From Wenjunlia tyrosinilytica (GTDB taxonomy: Bacteria > Actinomycetota > Actinomycetes > Streptomycetales > Streptomycetaceae): a DNA stretch of 64,000 nt. The stretch lies in NCBI RefSeq assembly GCF_014646055.1, contig NZ_BMMS01000016.1, positions 124,001-188,000 of the forward strand, written 5' to 3'. Under the pieces are notes generated by a model. The model was not told where the DNA came from and searched no databases. It saw only the letters and a list, made by a program, of their open reading frames with translations. The position numbers were made by a program, and so were the translations under genes. Shown one piece after another: positions 36,011 to 44,860 of this stretch; the stretch's first letter is position 1, and every line of letters starts with the position of its first letter.

Positions 36011-37627
36011 TCACTCGGATTTGCCCTCCGACCCGGCCGGGCCCGCGGGGGCGCTCCGGTGACCCGAGCGGGGCGGCTGCCCGGCCGCGGCCGGCGGTGC
36101 GTCGCCGCTGTCCGCGGTCCAGTCCTGGTGTCCGGGCATGGGCGGGGTGTCCGTGCCGTAGAGCCAGTCGCGCAGGAATGCCTTCTGGTCGCTGCCCGAG
36201 ACCTTCGAGGCCAGCGCGATGAAGTCCGCCGTCGAGGCGGTGCCGTCGCGGTGGTCCGCCACCCAGGCGCGCTCCAGCTTCTCGAAGGCCGCGACGCCGA
36301 TGCGCTGGCGCAGGGCGTACAGGACGAGGGCGCCACCGGAGTACACATTGCCGCGGAAGATCCCCAGCTTGCCGTCCGCGCCCGGTGCCAGCGGGGCGGC
36401 GGGCGGGCCGCCCTGGCGGCGCAGCTTGGGGTCGGCGGCGTAGGCGGCGCGCAGCAAGGCGGTGAGGTCGACGCCCTCCTTGTCGGCGGCGTAGGTCCAC
36501 TCGTACCAGGTGGCATGGCCCTCGTTGAGCCACAGGTCGGACCAGTCGGCGGGGCTGACGCTGTCGCCGAACCACTGGTGGGCCAGCTCGTGCACCATCA
36601 GCGGGGCGACGACTTCCTCGCGCATGAGCATGACCTGCCGCTCGAAGAGGGACAGGGTCTGGGTCTCCAGCTCGAAGCCGGTGGTGGCGTCGGCCGACAG
36701 CACGCCATAGGTCTCGAACGGGAAGCGGCCGACGCGGCGCTCCATCCAGGCGATCTGGCCGGGGGTCATCGCCAGGCGCGGCTCGAGGGCGGCGGCGTCC
36801 TTCTTGGGCACGACGTCGCGCAGCTCCAGGCCGTGTGGGCCGGTCCTGCGGACGACGGCCGAGTCGCCGATGGAGACCTGGGCGAGCTCGGTGGCCATGG
36901 GGTGGGCGGTGCGGTAGGTCCAGGTGGCGCGGTCGCCCACGAAGGCGTGGTCGCGCCGCGTGCCGTTGGCGACGACGGTCAGGGCCCTGGGGGCGGTGAC
37001 GTGGAAGGTGAAGACGGCCTTGTCGGAGGGGTGGTCGCTGCACGGGAAGACGCGGTGCGCGGCATCGGCCTGGTTGGCCATGGCCAGTCCGTCGCCGGTG
37101 GGCAGCCAGCCGCCCTGGCGGACGTCGACGGCGGGGTCGCTGGTGTGGTGGACCTCGATCCGGATGGTGCCGTCCTTGGCGATGGGCAGGACGGGGCTGA
37201 TCTCCAGTTCCTCGCCCTCCCTGCGGAAGGCGGCGGGCAGGCCGTTGACGCGCAGGTCGCGGACCTCGCCGCGGGCGAAGTCGAGGTTGAACCGGTTCAG
37301 GGCGCGGGTCGCGGTCGCGGAGATCCGGGTGACGGCGTCGAGCGGGCGGTCCTTGTCCCGGTAGTCGAGCGAGATGTCGTAGGAGCGCACGTCGTAGCCG
37401 CCGTTGCCGAGCTGGGGATAGAGGCGGTCCCCGACCCCGGCGGCGCCGGGGCCGGGGACCTCGACGGGAGGGGCGGTAGCGGTGACGGCGGAGGCGGCCG
37501 GAACGAAGGCGGCCGGGGCGAACGCGGCGAGCGCGATGACGGCGGCGGCGGTGCGCCTGACCGAGGCCCCGCGGGAGGGCAGGAGACGGGCGGCGATGAC
37601 ACGGACTGAGTCGATGCGGGTGGGCAT
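36011..37627 (-). CDS. Secreted M1-family metallo-aminopeptidase
   Basis: Zn-dependent exopeptidase of 538 residues. Residues 1-47 look like a long export signal (Arg-rich start, then AAVIALAAFAPAAF and Ala-x-Ala). The N-terminal beta domain is followed by the catalytic domain: HELAHQWFGDSV (HExxH) and, 18 residues later, LNEGHATWYEW with the third Zn ligand Glu. The exopeptidase block GxMEN is replaced by TTGFELETQTL, i.e. the N-terminal amino group-binding Glu is still there. C-terminal tail Gly/Pro/Ala-rich. The region to the left (35851-36010) is the hflX promoter side; the region to the right (37628-37894) holds a tandem repeat. Probably nutritional peptide degradation outside the membrane. 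Confidence 0.9.
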   Translation of the reverse strand: MPTRIDSVRVIAARLLPSRGASVRRTAAAVIALAAFAPAAFVPAASAVTATAPPVEVPGPGAAGVGDRLYPQLGNGGYDVRSYDISLDYRDKDRPLDAVTRISATATRALNRFNLDFARGEVRDLRVNGLPAAFRREGEELEISPVLPIAKDGTIRIEVHHTSDPAVDVRQGGWLPTGDGLAMANQADAAHRVFPCSDHPSDKAVFTFHVTAPRALTVVANGTRRDHAFVGDRATWTYRTAHPMATELAQVSIGDSAVVRRTGPHGLELRDVVPKKDAAALEPRLAMTPGQIAWMERRVGRFPFETYGVLSADATTGFELETQTLSLFERQVMLMREEVVAPLMVHELAHQWFGDSVSPADWSDLWLNEGHATWYEWTYAADKEGVDLTALLRAAYAADPKLRRQGGPPAAPLAPGADGKLGIFRGNVYSGGALVLYALRQRIGVAAFEKLERAWVADHRDGTASTADFIALASKVSGSDQKAFLRDWLYGTDTPPMPGHQDWTADSGDAPPAAAGQPPRSGHRSAPAGPAGSEGKSE

Positions 37628-37780
37628 AAAGGTGGCTTATCAGCGCGGCCGCGCGAGGCAGCCGCGACGCGTCAGCGAGGCCCGGCCATCACCCGAACGG
37701 GGGTACGCCGTGCGAGCCGCCGTCGACCTGCGCCGAGGCCCGGCTCCCTCTGTCGCGCCCCCTCGACACTCCCTTGACCC

Positions 37781-37860
37781 GGTCCCGCTCCCTTTGGCTG
37801 GGTCCGGCGCCCTTTGGCTGGGTCCGGCGCCCCTTGGCTGGGTCCCGCTCCCTTTCGCGA
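37781..37860. repeat. Four tandem copies of a 20-base repeat between the M1 peptidase gene and rshA
   Basis: Units starting at 37781, 37801, 37821 and 37841 read GGTCCSGCKCCCYTTGGCTG or close to it; the fourth diverges at its end. The spacer 37628-37894 (267 bases) contains nothing else that I recognise. Confidence 0.9.
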
Positions 37861-37894
37861 GGTCCGCTCCCTCGTCTCCCTCGTCGCTGGACGC

Positions 37895-40174
37895 TCAGGG
37901 GGCGGTCGTCATGTGGGGGCGGTGGTGGGCGCGGTAGACGTCGTAGACGCCGGGGACGTCCCTCATCGCCTTCATCAGCGCGGGCAGGGCGTCCGCGTCG
38001 GGGAGTTCGACGGTGTAGGTGTGCCGTACGCGCAGCTCCTGCGGGGGCTCCACCGCCGCCGAGACGATGCCCACGCCGGCCGACGCGATGGCCTCGGTGA
38101 GGTCCGCCAGCAGTCGCGGCCTGCCCAGCGCCTCCGCCAGCAGCGTCGCCCGGTAGCCGGTGCTCTCGCCGCGCAGCCAGTCGACGTCCACGGGGTCCCG
38201 TCCGTCCCCCCGCATGTCGCGTACGACCGCGCACTCGACCCGGTGCACGGCCACGGTGCCGCCCCGGGTGACGAAGCCGGTGACCGAGTCGGGCGGTACC
38301 GGGGTGCAGCAGCGGGCCAGCCGGACCACCGCGTCGGGGCGGTCGGCGACAGTGACGGACGGGCCGGAGCCGGAGGTCTGCGGGTGGGCGCCGATGACCG
38401 CGCGGCCCCGGCGGGCCGCGCCGCCACGCGGACGGGGCGGGTCCGAGGCAGAGGTGGGGGCCTGCTCGGGCGCGGGGTGCGTCTCGAACCAGCGCCCGAT
38501 GGCGATCCTGGCCAGCGGGGTGCGCGCGTACTCCAGCCAGTCGGCGGAGGGCCCCGAGGACTCGTCGGAGGAGACGAGGAGCTGGATGACGTCCCCCGCC
38601 CGCAGCACCGTCGCCAGGGTGACCAGGCTGCCGTTCACACGCACGCCGATACAGCGGTGGCCGGTTGCCTCCCCCATCGCGTAGGCGGCGTCCACGCAGC
38701 TCGCCCCCGCGGGCAGTTCCACGGTGCGGCCGTCGGTGGTGAACACCGCGATCTCCCGGTCCTCCGCCAGCTCTTCGCGCAGCGCCGACCAGAAGGCGTC
38801 GGTGTCGGGGGTGACGCTCTGCCAGTCCAGCAGGCGCGAGAGCCAGCCGGGCCGGGTGGGGTCGCCGCGCTCCCCTTCGCCTCTGGGCTCGTCCGCGCGC
38901 AGGAGGTCGGCGGCGGATTCGCCGTCGGCCCCCGCCGCCGAGTGGTCGGGGTCGCCGAGCGCCACGACACCGGTCTGCGCCACGCGGTGCATGCGGCGGG
39001 TGCGCACGAGCACCTCGGCGACGCCTCCCTCGGGGGTGGCGACGGCGGTGTGCAGGGACTGGTACAGGTTGAACTTGGGGGCGGCGACGAAGTCCTTGAA
39101 CTCCGCGATGACGGGAGTGAAGCACGTGTGCAGCTCGCCGAGCACCGCGTAGCAGTCCGCGTCCTCCTCGACCACGACGAGCAGCCGTCCGAAGTCGTAC
39201 TCGCCGATCCCGCCGTCGTGTTCACCGCCGCGGCCGCGCTTGAGCCGGACCCGGTGCACGGACACGCAGTGCCGGGCGCGGATCGTCACCTCGCCGCCGA
39301 TCCTGGCCTCGCGCAGCACCTGACGCATCCGCTCGGCCAGCGCCTCCAGGGGGCGCGGGCCCGCCTCATGACGTTCGATCAGCTTCCGTGTGCGGGCGTA
39401 CTCCTCGGGGTGGAGGGTCGCGAAGACGATGTCCTCGAGCTCGGTCTTGATGACCTGGATACCGAGGCGCTCCGCGAGCGGGATGAGCACATCCCGGGTG
39501 ACCTTCGCGATGCGCACCTGGCTGGCGGGCCGCATATGACGGATGGTCCGCATGTTGTGCAGCCGGTCGGCGAGCTTGATCACCATGACCCGGACGTCGT
39601 TGCCGGTGGCGACGAGCATCTTGCGGAAGGTCTCCGGCTCGGCCGCCGCGCCGTAGTCGACCTTCTCCAACTTGGTGACGCCGTCGACGAGGTAGCGGAC
39701 CTCCTCGCCGAACTGCTCGCGCACCTGATCGAGGGTCACTTCGGTGTCCTCGACGGTGTCATGGAGCAGGGAGGCGACCAATGTCGTGGTCTCGGCGCCC
39801 AGTTCGGCCAGGATCATGGTGACGGCGAGCGGATGCGTGATGTACGGCTCACCGCTCTTGCGCATCTGCCCGCTGTGCGAGGAGGCCGCCAACAGGTAGG
39901 CGCGGCGGAGGGCTTCGAGGTCGGCGCGAGGATGGTGGACGCGGTGCACCTTGACGATGTGCTCCAGCGGCTCGGGCATCCGCGGCGGGCGGGCCGGTCC
40001 CAGCACGGCCGCGCGGCCCAGCCTGCGCAACTCGGCCCGGCGGGCCCACATCGCGGGCGGCGGCCAGCCGCGACCGCGCCTGCGGTCGGCGGGAACGCCC
40101 TCCTGCGCGCTCTCGGGCGGCGGCGCGGCGGCAGCGTCCGGCGCTCCCGCGGCATTGCGGTCAACGACGCCCAT
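37895..40174 (-). CDS. rshA: RelA/SpoT homologue RshA-type (p)ppGpp hydrolase/synthetase
   Basis: RSH enzyme of 759 residues. HD hydrolase domain: LLHDTVEDT at about 138-146 and IKLADRLHNMRTI are intact. The synthetase domain is altered: GRPKHYYS of other RSH proteins reads IRARHCVS and the DLVGIRVLV block reads DFGRLLVVV, while KFNLYQSLHT remains. A TGS domain (GASCVDAAYAMGEATG), a CC-type zinc motif (RCCTPVPPDSVTGFVTRGG) and an ACT domain (RATLLAEALGRPRLLADLTEAI) follow. Thus hydrolysis looks secure and synthesis doubtful. Start ATG 40174 with GGAGGTGCCC in front (GTG 40180 is an alternative). Position next to hflX and dapF is that of S. coelicolor rshA; the main relA lies elsewhere in Streptomyces. 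Confidence 0.88.
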   Translation of the reverse strand: MGVVDRNAAGAPDAAAAPPPESAQEGVPADRRRGRGWPPPAMWARRAELRRLGRAAVLGPARPPRMPEPLEHIVKVHRVHHPRADLEALRRAYLLAASSHSGQMRKSGEPYITHPLAVTMILAELGAETTTLVASLLHDTVEDTEVTLDQVREQFGEEVRYLVDGVTKLEKVDYGAAAEPETFRKMLVATGNDVRVMVIKLADRLHNMRTIRHMRPASQVRIAKVTRDVLIPLAERLGIQVIKTELEDIVFATLHPEEYARTRKLIERHEAGPRPLEALAERMRQVLREARIGGEVTIRARHCVSVHRVRLKRGRGGEHDGGIGEYDFGRLLVVVEEDADCYAVLGELHTCFTPVIAEFKDFVAAPKFNLYQSLHTAVATPEGGVAEVLVRTRRMHRVAQTGVVALGDPDHSAAGADGESAADLLRADEPRGEGERGDPTRPGWLSRLLDWQSVTPDTDAFWSALREELAEDREIAVFTTDGRTVELPAGASCVDAAYAMGEATGHRCIGVRVNGSLVTLATVLRAGDVIQLLVSSDESSGPSADWLEYARTPLARIAIGRWFETHPAPEQAPTSASDPPRPRGGAARRGRAVIGAHPQTSGSGPSVTVADRPDAVVRLARCCTPVPPDSVTGFVTRGGTVAVHRVECAVVRDMRGDGRDPVDVDWLRGESTGYRATLLAEALGRPRLLADLTEAIASAGVGIVSAAVEPPQELRVRHTYTVELPDADALPALMKAMRDVPGVYDVYRAHHRPHMTTAP

Positions 40175-40319
40175 GGGCACCTCCGGCTGCGATCACCGGC
40201 GATGGGCGGCCACCGCCCGGTGCTTGATGCTACCGACCCCACCACGCACGGCGACTCGGCTCTCGCCCGGAGTGACTCACATCACCCGTTCGAGCGAACA
40301 TGCGGTTAAATGCCGGGGG

Positions 40320-41225
40320 TTAGCGCGTACCTGACGTCAGCCACGTGCCGTCGATCTCGCCCCGGGCCACGATGACGGCGGGCCCGGTCATCTCGATGCC
40401 GCCGTCCACCCGTTCGGTGATCACCAGTCGACCACCCGGGAGATCCACGGTATAGGTCGCCGGACGGCCGGTGGCAGCCGGGTCCCGCCCATCGCGCCGG
40501 GCGGCGGCCACCATCACCGCGCAGGCGCCGGTTCCGCAGGAGCGGGTCTCGCCGGATCCGCGCTCGTGGACCCGCATGGCCACATGGCCGGGACCGCGGT
40601 CGACCACGAACTCGACGTTGACGCCGGCCGGATAGGCATCCTCGGGGGTCACCCGCGGGGCGGACAGCAGATCGCCCGCGTGGGCAAGGTCGTCCACGAA
40701 GGCGACGGCGTGCGGATTGCCCATGTTGACGCTGCGCACGGGCCATTGGCGGTCCCCGACGGCGACCACGATGCCGTCGACGTCGGGCAGCAGGGCACGG
40801 CCCATGTCCACGGTGACGTCCCCGGGGGTGCCGTCGGCGGCGTCCTTGGCGACGTGGGCGCGCTTGACCCCGGCGCGGGTGGCGATGGCCAGGTCACCCG
40901 GGTCGGCGTATCCGGCCTCCACGAGATACCTGGCGAAGACGCGGCTGCCGTTGCCGCACATCTCGGCGATGCTGCCGTCCGCGTTGCGGTAGTCCATGAA
41001 CCACTCGGCCTGCGCGGCCATCGACTCGGCCTCGGGGTGGGCGGCGGAGCGCACGACTCTCAGCAGGCCGTCCCCGCCGATGCCGGCGCGGCGGTCGCAC
41101 AGCAGCGCCACGTCCTCGGCGGACAGGTCGAGGAGACCGTCCGGGTCGGGGACGATCACGAAGTCGTTCTGGGTGCCGTGTCCCTTGAGGAACGGCACGG
41201 GGCTGGGCTGCTGTGCGCGGGTCAC
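40320..41225 (-). CDS. dapF: Diaminopimelate epimerase
   Basis: Converts LL- to meso-diaminopimelate for lysine and peptidoglycan; PLP-independent racemase with two catalytic Cys. Here 301 residues. First Cys in MCGNGSRVFARYLVEAG (about 90), second in GSGETRSCGTGACAVMVAAARR (about 225). Other family blocks: FLKGHGTQNDFVIVPDPDG, NMGNPHAVAFVDDL, GVNVEFV. Start at 41225 (GTG) by homology; the ribosome site is weak. Downstream 139 bases separate it from rshA. A membrane protein gene lies upstream. Confidence 0.95.
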   Translation of the reverse strand: MTRAQQPSPVPFLKGHGTQNDFVIVPDPDGLLDLSAEDVALLCDRRAGIGGDGLLRVVRSAAHPEAESMAAQAEWFMDYRNADGSIAEMCGNGSRVFARYLVEAGYADPGDLAIATRAGVKRAHVAKDAADGTPGDVTVDMGRALLPDVDGIVVAVGDRQWPVRSVNMGNPHAVAFVDDLAHAGDLLSAPRVTPEDAYPAGVNVEFVVDRGPGHVAMRVHERGSGETRSCGTGACAVMVAAARRDGRDPAATGRPATYTVDLPGGRLVITERVDGGIEMTGPAVIVARGEIDGTWLTSGTR

Positions 41226-41300
41226 GCGCCAAGCCTACGCGTCCGGCGCCGTGCCGCCCCGGCGAGGTGTCCGCCCCTGCCGCCCCGCGCCTCAGCGCGG

Positions 41301-41338
41301 CCCACGCACTCACCCCACGCACTCACCCCACGCACTCA
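41301..41338. repeat. Three 13-base tandem repeats plus a 17-base pair of direct repeats
   Basis: CCCACGCACTCAC-type units at 41301, 41313 and 41326. Further right, GGGCCGCTCACCTCAGA occurs at 41409-41425 and again at 41428-41444. Both arrays lie in the 228-base spacer between dapF and the next gene. Confidence 0.8.
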
Positions 41339-41453
41339 CCCCGCACACTCGGCCCACCCTCTCGGCACAGCCCCGCCGCCCGGCGCAGCCCCGCCACGCC
41401 GCACAGAGGGGCCGCTCACCTCAGATTGGGCCGCTCACCTCAGAGGGGGCCAC

Positions 41454-42044
41454 TCAGCGCAGACGGGCCACCCGCCAGATGGCGAGCACTCCGATCAGCA
41501 CGCTGAGCAGGGCGTAGCCCACGATGTAGCGCCAGTCCGGCCGGTCCCCGGACCCGCGGACGGGAAGTCCGGGCCAGACATGGCCGACCCGGCGTCCGGC
41601 CATGATCCCCCAGCCCGCAGTGGCGGCGCTGGTGAGCAGTCCCAGCATCGCCACGACCGCGCCCCCGTCACCGAATTCGAAGGCGAGCGGAAAGGCGAAC
41701 ATCAGCGAACCGAGCACCCCGAGCGCGACGATCGGCGCGAGCTGCCAGATGCGCAGCCGCCGCTGGGGGCGCAGTTCGTGCTCGTCGGGGCCGGGCACAT
41801 CGTCGAGGGGGCCGTCCGCGGAGAGGGGATCGGCGCCCGGCCCGGCGTACGGGCCCGGCTCGAGGACCGGTTCCAGGCCCGGTTCCAGGACCGGGTCGGG
41901 TACCGGCTCGTCGAGTACCGGCTCGAGGACTGGTTCCAGGACCGGGTCGAGCCCTGTTTCCAGCGGAGAGGAGTCCCTGGAGGGCTCGATCGCGCACGGT
42001 CCCGGTTCACCGTCGTGCGGTCTGTCGCGAGGGCCGGCCTCCAT
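41454..42044 (-). CDS. Membrane protein with acidic Pro-rich repeat region
   Basis: Protein of 196 residues, unknown function. Start ATG 42044 follows GGGAGGG; upstream in-frame starts exist but would add a charged, low-complexity piece. Residues about 25-70 are a repeat region built on EPVLEP and PVPDPVLEP. Then come a basic patch (RPQRRLRIWQ) and three hydrophobic segments at about 105-125, 130-155 and 175-192, ending in ARLR. The order suggests a small inner-membrane protein with a cytosolic acidic tail. Streptomyces genomes carry it between dapF and miaA. Not otherwise recognised. Confidence 0.75.
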   Translation of the reverse strand: MEAGPRDRPHDGEPGPCAIEPSRDSSPLETGLDPVLEPVLEPVLDEPVPDPVLEPGLEPVLEPGPYAGPGADPLSADGPLDDVPGPDEHELRPQRRLRIWQLAPIVALGVLGSLMFAFPLAFEFGDGGAVVAMLGLLTSAATAGWGIMAGRRVGHVWPGLPVRGSGDRPDWRYIVGYALLSVLIGVLAIWRVARLR

Positions 42045-42178
42045 TGCCACGCGCCCTCCCGACCTCGACATCCGTAGCTGAACCGGCGGCGCCCCGCAAG
42101 GGCCGTCTCGCCGAGTTGATGATGGCACGCCTCCGGTGTCGCGCAGCCGCCGCAGAACGTCCCGTGGCCATCACGTGA

Positions 42179-43105
42179 TCAGGCTGTGACCGCCTGTTCG
42201 ACCAACTTCATGGCTTGCTCACACAGTTCCGCCCCACGGGCCCCCAGCCAGTGCACCCTGGGATCCCGGCGGAACCAGGAGTCCTGGCGGCGGGCGAACC
42301 GCTTCGTCGCGCGGACCGTCTCCGCCCGCGCCTCCTCCTGCGAGCACTCCCCCGCCAACTGGGCCAGCACCTGCTGGTAGCCCAGCGCCCGCGAGGCGGT
42401 GCGCCCGGCCCGCAGTCCGACCCGCTCCAGCGCCCGCACCTCGCCGACCAGGCCCGCCTCCCACATGCGGTCCACCCGCAGGGTGATGCGCTCGTCCAAC
42501 TCAGGCCGGGGCACGTCCACCCCGATCTGGACGGCGTCGTAGACGTAGGTGTGGCCGGGCAGGTTCGCCGTGAACGGGCGGCCGGTGATCTCCACGACCT
42601 CCAGGGCGCGCACCACCCGGCGGCCGTTGCTGGGCAGGATCGCCCTGGCGGCCTCGGGGTCCACGGTGGCCAGGCGAGCGTGCAGCGCGCCGGAGCCGCC
42701 CTCCTCCAGCTCCGCCTCGAGACGGGCGCGCACGTCAGGGTCGGTGCCGGGGAACTCCAGGGCGTCGATGGCCCCGCGCACGTAGAGCCCGGAGCCGCCC
42801 ACCAGGATCGGTGTGCGCCCGGCCTCCAGCAGGCGGTCGATCTCGACCCTCGCCAGGCGCTGGTACTCGGCGACGCTGGCGGTCTCGGTGACGTCCCAGA
42901 TGTCGAGCAGGTGGTGCGCCACGCCGCGGCGCTCCTCGTCGTTCAGTTTCGCGGTGCCGATGTCCATGCCGCGGTACAGCTGCATGGAGTCCGCGTTGAC
43001 CACCTCCCCGTTCAGCTCCTGCGCCAGGGCCACGCCGAGGTCGGACTTGCCTGCCGCGGTCGGCCCGACGACCGCGATGACACGAGGGAGGGTTGCGCTG
43101 CTCAC
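42179..43105 (-). CDS. miaA: tRNA dimethylallyltransferase MiaA
   Basis: Puts the isopentenyl group on A37 of tRNAs that read codons starting with U; 308 residues. P-loop VVGPTAAGKSDLGVALA at about 10-26; DSMQLYRGMDIGTAK (substrate-binding Asp); VGGSGLYVRG; NGRRVVRALEVVEITG; and the Arg/Thr-rich tail with RATKRFARRQDSWFRRD. GTG start at 43105 (VSSATLPRVIAVVGP) with GGGAG. Its partner MiaB, which adds methylthio to the same base, lies at 44861-46378. The bldA tRNA reads UUA and therefore is one of the tRNAs expected to carry this modification, which links the gene to development. Confidence 0.95.
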   Translation of the reverse strand: MSSATLPRVIAVVGPTAAGKSDLGVALAQELNGEVVNADSMQLYRGMDIGTAKLNDEERRGVAHHLLDIWDVTETASVAEYQRLARVEIDRLLEAGRTPILVGGSGLYVRGAIDALEFPGTDPDVRARLEAELEEGGSGALHARLATVDPEAARAILPSNGRRVVRALEVVEITGRPFTANLPGHTYVYDAVQIGVDVPRPELDERITLRVDRMWEAGLVGEVRALERVGLRAGRTASRALGYQQVLAQLAGECSQEEARAETVRATKRFARRQDSWFRRDPRVHWLGARGAELCEQAMKLVEQAVTA

Positions 43106-43255
43106 CAACCCAGTCTCCCAAATGCGCGGACCCCTCCGGTCGCGCGCCGCTCGCGCCCGGCGGCCGCGGCCCCGGCAACCCCGCGCGGGTCCGGAACCGA
43201 ACGAGCGACGTGACGGGCCGGGCGGGCCGTCGTTGCCCGTTGGGGGGCTTCCGGT

Positions 43256-43300
43256 CCGCGGCGTCCCCGTCCTCGGTGTCCCCGTCCGCGGTGTCCCCGA
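43256..43300. repeat. Three tandem copies of a 15-base repeat upstream of miaA
   Basis: Units CCKCGGYGTCCCCGW at 43256, 43271 and 43286. The 311-base spacer 43106-43416 is divergent and must contain both promoters; no other element is clear in it. Confidence 0.85.
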
Positions 43301-43416
43301 AGGCGGGCTCCGTTCCTCGGAGTCTCCCGTTCTGTGCGGGGCCCCGTTCCGGGACCGTGGCCCTGGGCCGCACACAGCGCGGATTTCCATCACCGAGCGT
43401 ACGATCTGGAGGAGAT

Positions 43417-43758
43417 ATGGGTGTTTTGGACTGGTTTCGGCGCCGTCAGTTGACTGAGCCGACCAAGGCCGCCGGGGCCGTCACCTTGGTTGCGGCGCCC
43501 GACGCCGAGGCTCCGGTCGCGGCCGGTGACGAGGCTGCGGAGGCCGCCTCCGGTATCCCGAGGCAGCAGAGTGCCGCCGAGGGAGAAGCCGTCGACAGCG
43601 CGGTCGCCGCGGCCGCTCAGGCCGCACAGGAGGCCGCTGAGCGAGCCGGGACGGGGACGGCGGACCGAGGCAACGGGACGGCGCGGGCAGAGGCGCCCGC
43701 GCGGGCGGACGCCACCGGTGAGAGCACCCGCGGGCCCTCCGACGAAGGAGATGGGTAA
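43417..43758 (+). CDS. Small Ala/Glu-rich protein, first gene of the antitoxin pair
   Basis: 113 residues with start ATG 43417 preceded by GGAGGAG. It begins MGVLDWFRRRQLTEPTK, an amphipathic Trp/Phe-rich helix, and continues as a low-complexity Ala/Glu/Gly sequence with one long predicted helix (AVAAAAQAAQEAAERAG). Not a recognised family. Its stop codon overlaps the next start (TAATG), so the two are translationally coupled, and it probably works with that protein. Confidence 0.75.
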   Translation: MGVLDWFRRRQLTEPTKAAGAVTLVAAPDAEAPVAAGDEAAEAASGIPRQQSAAEGEAVDSAVAAAAQAAQEAAERAGTGTADRGNGTARAEAPARADATGESTRGPSDEGDG

Positions 43759-43958
43759 TGGGCTTCATGGACAAGGTCAAGGAGATGTTCGGCGGCCACA
43801 AGGACGAGACGTCGCGGGGCATGGACAAGGCCGGCGACATGATCGACGAGCGGACGGGGGAGAAGTACGGCTCCCGGATCGACACCGGCGTCGACAAGGG
43901 CAAGGACAGGCTCGGCCTCGGCGACGAGCGGGGCCCGGACGACTCCACGCCCGCCTGA
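43758..43958 (+). CDS. MT0933-type antitoxin-like small protein
   Basis: 66 residues: MGFMDKVKEMFGGHKDE, then GMDKAGDMIDERTGEKYGS, then IDTGVDKGKDRLGLG. The repeated D-x-x-x-D-K-A/G pattern and the length fit the Pfam MT0933 antitoxin family (Mycobacterium Rv0909-like), which is annotated as antitoxin although activity is rarely shown. The expected toxin (a START-like protein in Mycobacterium) is not next to it; the coupled gene upstream is of a different kind. Start ATG at 43758 overlaps the stop of the gene before it. Confidence 0.8.
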   Translation: MGFMDKVKEMFGGHKDETSRGMDKAGDMIDERTGEKYGSRIDTGVDKGKDRLGLGDERGPDDSTPA

Positions 43959-44023
43959 CTCCTCGCGGACGAAGTGCCCCGGATACGCCCCGGGCACGCA
44001 CACCGGTGAACAGAAGACACGAA

Positions 44024-44063
44024 GCGGCGGCCGTGGCGGCGAACATCGCGCCACGGCCGCCGC
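44024..44063. terminator. Bidirectional terminator between the antitoxin pair and the LigB-like gene
   Basis: Perfect 15-base inverted repeat (44024-44038 and 44049-44063) between convergent genes. Confidence 0.88.
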
Positions 44064-44113
44064 ACGTGCGGTCACAGCGCTCGTCGCACCGCCGCAAGGG
44101 CGGGGTCCGCCCG

Positions 44114-44827
44114 TCAGCTCCAGAGGGCGACGAAGTAGCCGACCCCGTAGGGCGCCTCTTCCCTCAGCAGGCGCCCCTTGAGCCCCGCCCCCTCGGCCGC
44201 CCCCGCGAGGACCTGCCAGGGAGCGCGCCCGAGCGCCATCAGCTCCGAGGCCAGCCGCGCGTCCAGCCCGATCAGGGCCGCGGTGTCGGCGGTGGCCAGC
44301 GCGGCGGCGACCGTCCCGTCGAACGCGGCGGCCCGCTCGTCGAAGTAGCCGGGTGCCTTCACCGTCCGGCAGGCGCTGCCGTCGCCCATGACGAGCAGGG
44401 CCAGCCGCTCCTTGGCGGCGGCGAGGTCATGGCCCACACGGACGCACTCGGACGGATCGAACGGCTCCCCGACGCCGAGCCCCTGGCAGGGCCCGGCCGA
44501 CCAGCCGCTCTCGCGCAGCAGCCACGCCCCGATGGCCAGCGCAGGGGGCAGCGGGCGGGCGGGCGCGGTCTCCATGGGCGGGCCGAGCGTCACCTCGAGG
44601 TCCACTCCGAAGGCATGGAAGGAGCCCACGGCGCCCTGGTCGTGCATCCCGCTCCCGTCCTCCTCGACGGGACCCACGACGACGAGTCGCTCCGCCCCCG
44701 ACGCCGCGAGCCCCTCCACGGCCTCGGCGCAGGCCTCGCGCAGGGAGTCGAGCTCGGGAGCGGCGCCCGCGGCGACCTCGGGGACGAGCATCGGCGGGGC
44801 TGGGCAGACGGCGGCGGCGACCAACAT
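44114..44827 (-). CDS. Class III extradiol dioxygenase subunit B-like protein
   Basis: Protein of 237 residues of the LigB/MEMO-like superfamily. Visible: AAAVCPAPPMLVPEVAAG (a His-Pro-Pro type start here reading CPAPP), ERLVVVGPVEEDGSG, KERLALLVMGDGSACR and the final APYGVGYFVALW. True extradiol dioxygenases bind Fe through two His and a Glu. Here the first His position is Cys and I see no convincing second His, so catalysis is doubtful. It lies directly downstream of miaB on the same strand in Streptomyces and in Mycobacterium, 33 bases away, so it may be a conserved partner of the tRNA gene cluster rather than a ring-cleaving enzyme. Confidence 0.78.
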   Translation of the reverse strand: MLVAAAVCPAPPMLVPEVAAGAAPELDSLREACAEAVEGLAASGAERLVVVGPVEEDGSGMHDQGAVGSFHAFGVDLEVTLGPPMETAPARPLPPALAIGAWLLRESGWSAGPCQGLGVGEPFDPSECVRVGHDLAAAKERLALLVMGDGSACRTVKAPGYFDERAAAFDGTVAAALATADTAALIGLDARLASELMALGRAPWQVLAGAAEGAGLKGRLLREEAPYGVGYFVALWS

Positions 44828-44860
44828 GATGGGAACCCTAGTGTGCGGCCGGTCCTGCGG

